A DNA stretch of 64,000 bases, taken from the NCBI GenBank assembly GCA_964035795.1, contig OZ038321.1:7786079-7850078 (forward strand), written 5' to 3'. The notes below the pieces were generated by a model, which had not been told where the DNA came from, did no database searches, and was given only the letters and a program-made list of their open reading frames with translations. The translations under genes were made by a program, and so were the position numbers. Source of the DNA: Pterobdella sp. o SKG-2022 (taxonomy: Eukaryota > Annelida > Clitellata > Hirudinida > Piscicolidae). Each line of letters opens with the position of its first letter. The first letter of the stretch is position 1. Of the stretch, positions 63,101-64,000 are shown piece after piece.

Positions 63101-64000
63101 CAGTTATTGTAGTTGGCGTTGTTGTTTCTACAGGAGTAACTGTTGGCGTAGATTTAGACAACATTTCTGTCGTTGTTGTCATAATAACAGTTGTTGTTTG
63201 CGTTGATGTTGCAATCGTTGTCGAAACTGTTGTAGCTGTAGCCAATGAAGTTGTTGTTACAGAAATTGTAGTTGGCGTTGTTGTTTCTACAGTAGTAACT
63301 GTCGGCGTAGATTTAGACAACATTTCTGTCGTTGTTGTCATAATAACAGTTGTTGTTTGCGTTGATGTTGCAATCGTTGTCGAAACTGTTGTAGCTGTAG
63401 CCAATGAAGTTGTTGTTACAGAAATTGTAGTTGGCGTTGTTGTTTCTACAGTAGTAACTGTTGGCGTAGATTTAGACAACATTTCTGTCTTTGTTGTCAT
63501 AATAACAGTTGTTGTTTGCGTTGATGTTGCAATCGTTGTCGAAACTGTTGTAGCTGTAGCCAATGAAGTTGTTGTTACAGAAATTGTAGTTGGCGTTGTT
63601 GTTTCTACAGTAGTAACTGTTGGCGTAGATTTAGACAACATTTCTGTCTTTGTTGTCATAATAACAGTTGTTGTTTGCGTTGATGTTGCAATCGTTGTCG
63701 AAACTGTTGTAGCTGTAGCCAATGAAGTTGTTGTTACAGAAATTGTAGTTGGCGTTGTTGTTTCTACAGTAGTAACTGTTGGCGTAGATTTAGACAACAT
63801 TTCTGTCGTTGTTGTCATAATAACAGTTGTTGTTTGCGTTGATGTTGCAATCGTTGTCGAAACTGTTGTAGCTGTAGCCAATGAAGTTGTTGTTACAGTT
63901 ATTGTAGTTGGCGTTGTTGTTTCTACAGTAGTAACTGTTGGCGTAGATTTAGACAACATTTCTGTCGTTGTTGTCATAATAACAGTTGTTGTTTGCGTTG
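1..64000 (-). CDS. Giant Thr/Ser-rich mucin-like repeat protein, internal fragment open at both ends
   Basis: The frame reads from 63998 down to 3 without a stop: 21,332 codons, made of a 53-residue repeat. Starting at the unit boundary, the repeat opens with TTPTTITVTT, has a central Thr-rich part with single Gln28, Met34 and Met40, a short charged patch EMLSKS (39-44), and ends TPTVTTVET. Thr is 27/53, Ser 5, Pro 2, Val 5; there is no Cys, Gly, Asn, Asp, His, Arg or aromatic residue in the consensus, hence no N-glycosylation sequon. Net charge is about -1 per unit. From family knowledge, dense Thr/Ser with TP motifs is the hallmark of O-glycosylated mucin domains on secreted or cell-surface proteins; that role is inferred here. 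One unit is about 5.4 kDa, so the visible part is about 2.2 MDa. No start, signal peptide, anchor or other domain is in the window. None of the variants creates a stop or frameshift. The other four frames, apart from the plus-strand mirror, are closed by a stop in every consensus unit. Alternative: non-coding satellite DNA. Confidence 0.75.
130..189 (-). repeat. Internal decapeptide duplication across the unit junction
   Basis: Plus-strand bases 130-159 and 160-189 (end of one unit, start of the next) align without gaps at about 20 of 30 bases in the consensus, sharing the blocks aca and gttggcg. In the minus-strand protein these are the decapeptides TTPTTITVTT (residues 1-10) and STPTVTTVET (44-53), with 6 identities plus a Thr/Ser match. 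They hold the only two prolines of the unit, each in a TPT motif, and lie next to each other at every junction. This suggests the 53-residue unit grew from a shorter Thr-rich ancestor. The same pair recurs at each of the roughly 400 junctions; this is one example. Confidence 0.6.
6361..7632 (-). repeat. Eight-unit block, proximal copy (units 41-48)
   Basis: Unit order by allele: gtt; gaa with 6564 t to a; gtt; gaa; gaa with 7141 g to t; 7294 g to c; gtt; gaa. The same eight-unit order with the same three rare substitutions occurs 44,202 bases (278 units) downstream. The three rare substitutions appear nowhere else that I saw, so common descent is the simplest reading. Confidence 0.88.
8269..12084 (-). 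repeat. Homogeneous run B, copies 53-76
   Basis: Twenty-four consecutive units read as identical to the consensus, about 3.8 kb, with no substitution seen. Such identity implies recent expansion or homogenisation of one unit type, since the neighbouring segments carry many differences. The frame is unchanged through it. Confidence 0.85.
12085..13674 (-). repeat. Variant-rich segment C, copies 77-86
   Basis: A short island between two homogeneous runs. Copies 77 and 78 both have Thr22 to Ala (12179, 12338). Copy 79 has Met40 to Lys (12441-12442) and Thr9 to Arg (12535); copy 80 has Thr9 to Arg (12694). Copy 84 combines Met40 to Lys (13236-13237) with Thr37 to Lys (13246). Copy 86 has a silent Thr37 change (13563). 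Every one of these amino-acid changes is also found in segment A, so the island shares ancestry with it. The gaa allele at unit 139-141 is absent here. Confidence 0.85.
13675..21942 (-). repeat. Homogeneous run D, copies 87-138
   Basis: Fifty-two units (8,268 bp) of consensus with one substitution seen, c to t at 19074 in copy 120, silent for Thr2 on the minus strand. The run ends where copy 139 brings the Thr9 to Arg allele (22075). Confidence 0.85.
21943..26235 (-). repeat. Variant-rich segment E, copies 139-165
   Basis: Characterised by a linked haplotype: unit 112 g to t (Ala16 to Asp), 127 g to a (Thr11 to Ile) and gaa at 139-141 (Thr7 to Ser), found together at 23008/23023, 25075/25090 and 25552/25567. 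Thr11 to Ile with gaa but without the Asp change occurs at 22228 and 24772; Asp alone at 26188. Thr9 to Arg at 22075, 23506, 24460; Thr9 to Lys at 25096; Thr36 to Lys at 24061 and 24538; Ser42 to Phe at 24679; Glu52 to Lys at 26081. The gaa allele is in copies 140, 141, 143-146, 151, 156, 158, 160-162 and 164. Confidence 0.85.
22738..23691 (-). repeat. Six-unit block, first copy (units 144-149)
   Basis: Allele order gaa; Asp16/Ile11/gaa; gaa; gtt; Arg9; gtt. The same order is found 170 units (27,030 bases) away at 49768-50721. All alleles also occur singly elsewhere, so the match rests on their order rather than on private variants. Confidence 0.65.
26236..28779 (-). repeat. Homogeneous run F, copies 166-181
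   Basis: Sixteen units (2,544 bp) with no departure from consensus seen. It separates two segments with different private variants, so it is not simply the background of either. Confidence 0.85.
30211..31641 (-). repeat. Nine-unit higher-order block, first copy (units 191-199)
   Basis: Marked by the ordered variants 30259, 30305, 30643, 30752, 30782, 30969, gaa in copy 195, 31246 with gaa in copy 197, and 31564. All recur in the same order in the following block, offset 1,431 bases (9 units) up to 30969 and 1,590 bases (10 units) from 31246 on. This block and its copy abut exactly at a unit boundary. Confidence 0.9.
31642..33231 (-). repeat. Ten-unit higher-order block, second copy (units 200-209)
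   Basis: Repeats the variant order of the preceding block: 31690, 31736, 32074, 32183, 32213, 32400, gaa in copy 204, 32836 with gaa in copy 207, and 33154. One plain consensus unit has been gained between copies 204 and 207, which explains the change of offset from 9 to 10 units. Private changes since duplication are 31906 (Thr18 to Ile) and 33212. This records a block duplication followed by a one-unit expansion. Confidence 0.9.
33232..46269 (-). repeat. Homogeneous run H, copies 210-291
   Basis: The longest uniform stretch: 82 units, 13,038 bp, with one substitution seen, t to a at 35711 in copy 225 (Thr22 to Ser, an allele also found in segment G). Either it expanded very recently, or it is kept identical by conversion, or it was padded by the assembly. 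Confidence 0.85.
49768..50721 (-). repeat. Six-unit block, second copy (units 314-319)
   Basis: Repeats the allele order of units 144-149. The next units (320 onward) instead follow units 42 onward, so a switch of ancestry falls at about unit 319. Confidence 0.65.
50563..51834 (-). repeat. Eight-unit block, distal copy (units 319-326)
   Basis: Matches units 41-48 in every allele I compared, including 50766, 51343 and 51496. It is followed by a homogeneous run, as the proximal copy nearly is, but lacks the gaa of copy 49 and the 8194-8195 change of copy 52. Its first unit, 319, also ends the block shared with segment E. Confidence 0.88.
51835..56286 (-). repeat. Homogeneous run J, copies 327-354
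   Basis: Twenty-eight units (4,452 bp) without a departure from consensus seen. It ends exactly 278 units after the end of run B, the same offset as the adjacent eight-unit duplication; the units after the two runs differ, so this may be coincidence. Confidence 0.85.
60262..61056 (-). repeat. Five-unit block, first copy (units 380-384)
   Basis: Allele order gaa; silent Pro46 with gaa; Lys37 with gaa; Lys37 with gaa; gtt. Found again 2,862 bases (18 units) on. Confidence 0.8.
63124..63918 (-). repeat. Five-unit block, second copy (units 398-402)
   Basis: Same order as units 380-384 (63303, 63490, 63649 at exact 2,862-base offsets), with one private change at 63134. The match may continue beyond the window. 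Confidence 0.8.

Larger units (their letters stand above)
1..64000. repeat. Tandem array of a 159-bp unit, 402.5 copies
   Basis: The unit beginning gtttctacagtagtaactgt recurs every 159 bases; copy k starts at 1+159(k-1), and the last, partial copy starts at 63919. Lines starting at 1, 3181, 6361 and each further 3180 bases (20 units) all begin at the same unit position, so there is no net indel anywhere. The plus-strand unit has A 34, C 20, G 40, T 65 (38% G+C) and is built largely from GTT, GTA and GTC triplets. By my reading about 50 distinct substitutions occur, most present in one or a few copies. The array has no edge in the window and no insertion of foreign sequence. There is no other feature in any stretch of this window: no tRNA, rRNA, transposon or spacer. 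Confidence 0.99.
56287..64000 (-). repeat. Variant-rich segment K, copies 355-402 and partial 403
   Basis: Dominated by recurring alleles: Thr37 to Lys (56494, 59038, 59833, 60628, 60787, 63490, 63649), silent Pro46 (57420, 59169, 59964, 60441, 61236, 63303), Thr1 to Ile (58987, 59782, 62326) and Glu52 to Lys (59789, 61697). Single changes: silent Ile6 (57222), Thr38 to Ile (57763), Ala24 to Thr (59396), Met40 to Ile (63003), Val8 to Ala (63100), Thr50 to Pro (63134). About 20 units carry gaa at 139-141. The last unit is cut by the window edge at unit position 82. Confidence 0.85.

Noticed and set aside
1..64000. Plus-strand frame 1, a continuous Val-rich open frame
   Set aside because: It is the base-for-base mirror of the Thr-rich minus frame, has no ATG in the consensus unit, and would be an extremely hydrophobic protein without plausible segment structure.
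1..64000. Asn/Tyr-rich minus frame and other short frames in each unit
   Set aside because: Each is closed by a stop codon in every consensus unit (for example TAA opposite unit positions 31-33), so they repeat as short shadows only.
1..64000. CRISPR array
   Set aside because: The whole 159-bp unit is conserved; there are no short repeats separated by unique spacers and no cas genes.
1..64000. Telomere or simple microsatellite built of GTT triplets
   Set aside because: GTT-like triplets are frequent but the period is a fixed, complex 159 bases.
1..64000. Short minus-strand introns, since every unit has a GT...AG pair 25 bases apart (GTAACA to CTACAG)
   Set aside because: The interval is far shorter than typical introns and its removal would break the open frame; the frame is continuous without splicing.
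1..64000. In-frame ATG codons (Met34 and Met40) as gene starts
   Set aside because: They occur in nearly every unit with no upstream boundary, so none can be singled out as a start; the true start lies beyond position 64000 if the gene is on the minus strand.
1..64000. Mobile element, tRNA, rRNA or regulatory site inside the array
   Set aside because: Every base belongs to a repeat unit that differs from the consensus by at most a few substitutions; there is no inserted sequence.

Overview
The whole window is one tandem repeat. A 159-bp unit (53 codons exactly) is repeated head to tail 402 times plus 82 bases, with no non-repeat sequence at either edge. The phase never slips: coordinates 1, 3181, 6361 and every further 3180 bases up to 63601 all begin the unit with the same bases, so there is no net insertion or deletion in 64 kb. 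All differences I found between units are base substitutions. The array enters and leaves the window intact, so no promoter, start codon, stop codon, terminator, RNA gene or flanking gene is visible.

The minus strand carries an uninterrupted reading frame through all units (63998 down to 3, 21,332 complete codons). It encodes a Thr/Ser-rich repeat: 27 Thr, 5 Ser and 2 Pro in 53 residues, with no Cys, Gly, Asn or aromatic residue in the consensus. That composition and repeat style are typical of the O-glycosylated domains of mucins and other giant surface or secreted glycoproteins. I read the window as an internal part of one giant mucin-like gene. The visible part alone would be about 2.2 MDa of polypeptide. 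The plus strand also has an open frame, but it is a Val-rich mirror image in which each Thr codon (ACN) is seen as a Val codon (GTN); it contains no ATG. A non-coding satellite remains the main alternative.

The array is a mosaic. Five long runs are nearly identical copies of one consensus (8269-12084, 13675-21942, 26236-28779, 33232-46269, 51835-56286; together 202 units with only two substitutions seen). They alternate with six variant-rich segments (1-8268, 12085-13674, 21943-26235, 28780-33231, 46270-51834, 56287-64000). Shared rare variants reveal block duplications: a 9-unit block at 30211-31641 copied in tandem as 10 units at 31642-33231; an 8-unit block at 6361-7632 copied at 50563-51834, exactly 278 units away; a 6-unit block at 22738-23691 matched at 49768-50721; and a 5-unit block at 60262-61056 matched at 63124-63918. 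This is the pattern expected from unequal exchange or gene conversion within a coding array.

Organism: not identifiable from a single repeat. The unit is 38% G+C with strong strand asymmetry (coding strand A 65, C 40, G 20, T 34 per unit). Mucin-like Thr arrays of this kind are best known from animals and protists, so a eukaryote is the likeliest source, but giant repetitive open frames also occur in bacteria and the window cannot exclude that.
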